DNA of 6,700 bases from Desulfotignum sp. GTDB lineage: Bacteria; Desulfobacterota; Desulfobacteria; Desulfobacterales; Desulfobacteraceae. Below are positions 6,392 to 6,700 of the stretch, one piece after another (position 1 is the first letter of the stretch; the number at the start of each line of letters is the position of its first letter). The DNA is taken from the NCBI GenBank assembly GCA_021737445.1, contig JAIPDY010000180.1:1-6700 (forward strand), given 5' to 3'. The notes under the pieces are model-generated. The model saw only the letters and a program-made list of their open reading frames with translations. It was not told the origin of the DNA and made no database searches. Position numbers and translations under genes: made by a program.

Positions 6392-6700
6392 TTATCCCGG
6401 GGGTATGACCCGGTGGATAACCATGTTCACGGCGGATGCAATTCTGTCCCATCCCTGGTCTGTGGCCAGATCAAGACCGCCGTATACATCGATGTTGTCT
6501 GCACGGATCACCAGATAGCTCAAGGCGGCTCCCACCAGCATAACCAGGGCCTGCAGGCCAATGGCGGTTTGGTCTTTTGCAAAAAACATCTGAAAAAAGG
6601 TCATGATGCTTTCTTCTCTGACCCGTTCCAGTTCTTCGGTCAGTTCATTGGGTTCTATCATCTCCCAGGCCATGATGGCCCGGGTCAGGGGCCTTTTTTT
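6392..6700 (-). CDS. Unrecognised protein with one membrane helix, C-terminal part (5'-truncated)
   Basis: I do not recognise this gene. The frame is open to the right edge, and the first ATG inside the window (6673) has no Shine-Dalgarno sequence before it. The nine codons upstream read as ordinary coding (KKRPLTRAI). The start is therefore probably outside the window, although a 93-residue protein starting at 6673 is possible. Counted from that ATG, there is an acidic charged stretch (EPNELTEELERVREES, 7-22), one hydrophobic helix (about 36-56, GLQALVMLVGAALSYLVI) and a mildly amphipathic tail ending IPPG. No catalytic motif or metal site is visible. It lies on the same strand as the Acg-like gene, 55 bases upstream of it, so the two could be co-transcribed, unless the inverted repeat between them marks a separate promoter. 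Confidence 0.6.
   Translation of the reverse strand, partial: KKRPLTRAIMAWEMIEPNELTEELERVREESIMTFFQMFFAKDQTAIGLQALVMLVGAALSYLVIRADNIDVYGGLDLATDQGWDRIASAVNMVIHRVIPPG

Overview
This window looks like chromosomal DNA from an anaerobic bacterium. GC is moderately high, reading frames are tightly packed with good Shine-Dalgarno sites, and a molybdenum hydroxylase sits beside an MttB-family methyltransferase. That mix suggests a sulfate reducer of the Desulfobacterota (Desulfobacteraceae type), but this is a guess from gene content and style; no marker gene is present to prove it.

Layout. Bases 1-5200 hold a plus-strand cluster. The first three genes encode a three-subunit molybdenum hydroxylase of the xanthine dehydrogenase/aldehyde oxidoreductase family: the Mo-cofactor subunit (its N-terminus lies beyond the left edge), the double [2Fe-2S] subunit and the FAD subunit. 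The fourth gene, at 3767, overlaps the FAD gene by 4 bases (ATGA). It encodes a 477-residue member of the trimethylamine methyltransferase (MttB) superfamily with no in-frame amber codon, so it is a non-pyrrolysine member. Bases 5206-6336 hold a minus-strand gene for a Tat-exported, Acg-like nitroreductase-fold flavoprotein. It converges on the methyltransferase gene with only 5 bases between the stops. Upstream of it on the minus strand is the end of an unrecognised gene for a protein with one membrane helix, which runs off the right edge.

How the genes may work together. Electrons from substrate hydroxylation at Mo would pass through two [2Fe-2S] clusters to FAD. The coupled methyltransferase suggests that the same pathway removes a methyl group, most likely from a quaternary or N-methylated compound, and passes it to a corrinoid protein encoded elsewhere. 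The plausible but unproven reading is a demethylation-plus-hydroxylation route for an N-methylated (perhaps heterocyclic) substrate. The hydroxylase lacks the purine-recognising glutamate of true xanthine dehydrogenases, so xanthine is an unlikely substrate. The Acg-like protein and the membrane protein have no visible link to this pathway.

There is no gene-free stretch longer than 80 bases. No tRNA, rRNA, CRISPR array, insertion sequence or phage gene was seen.
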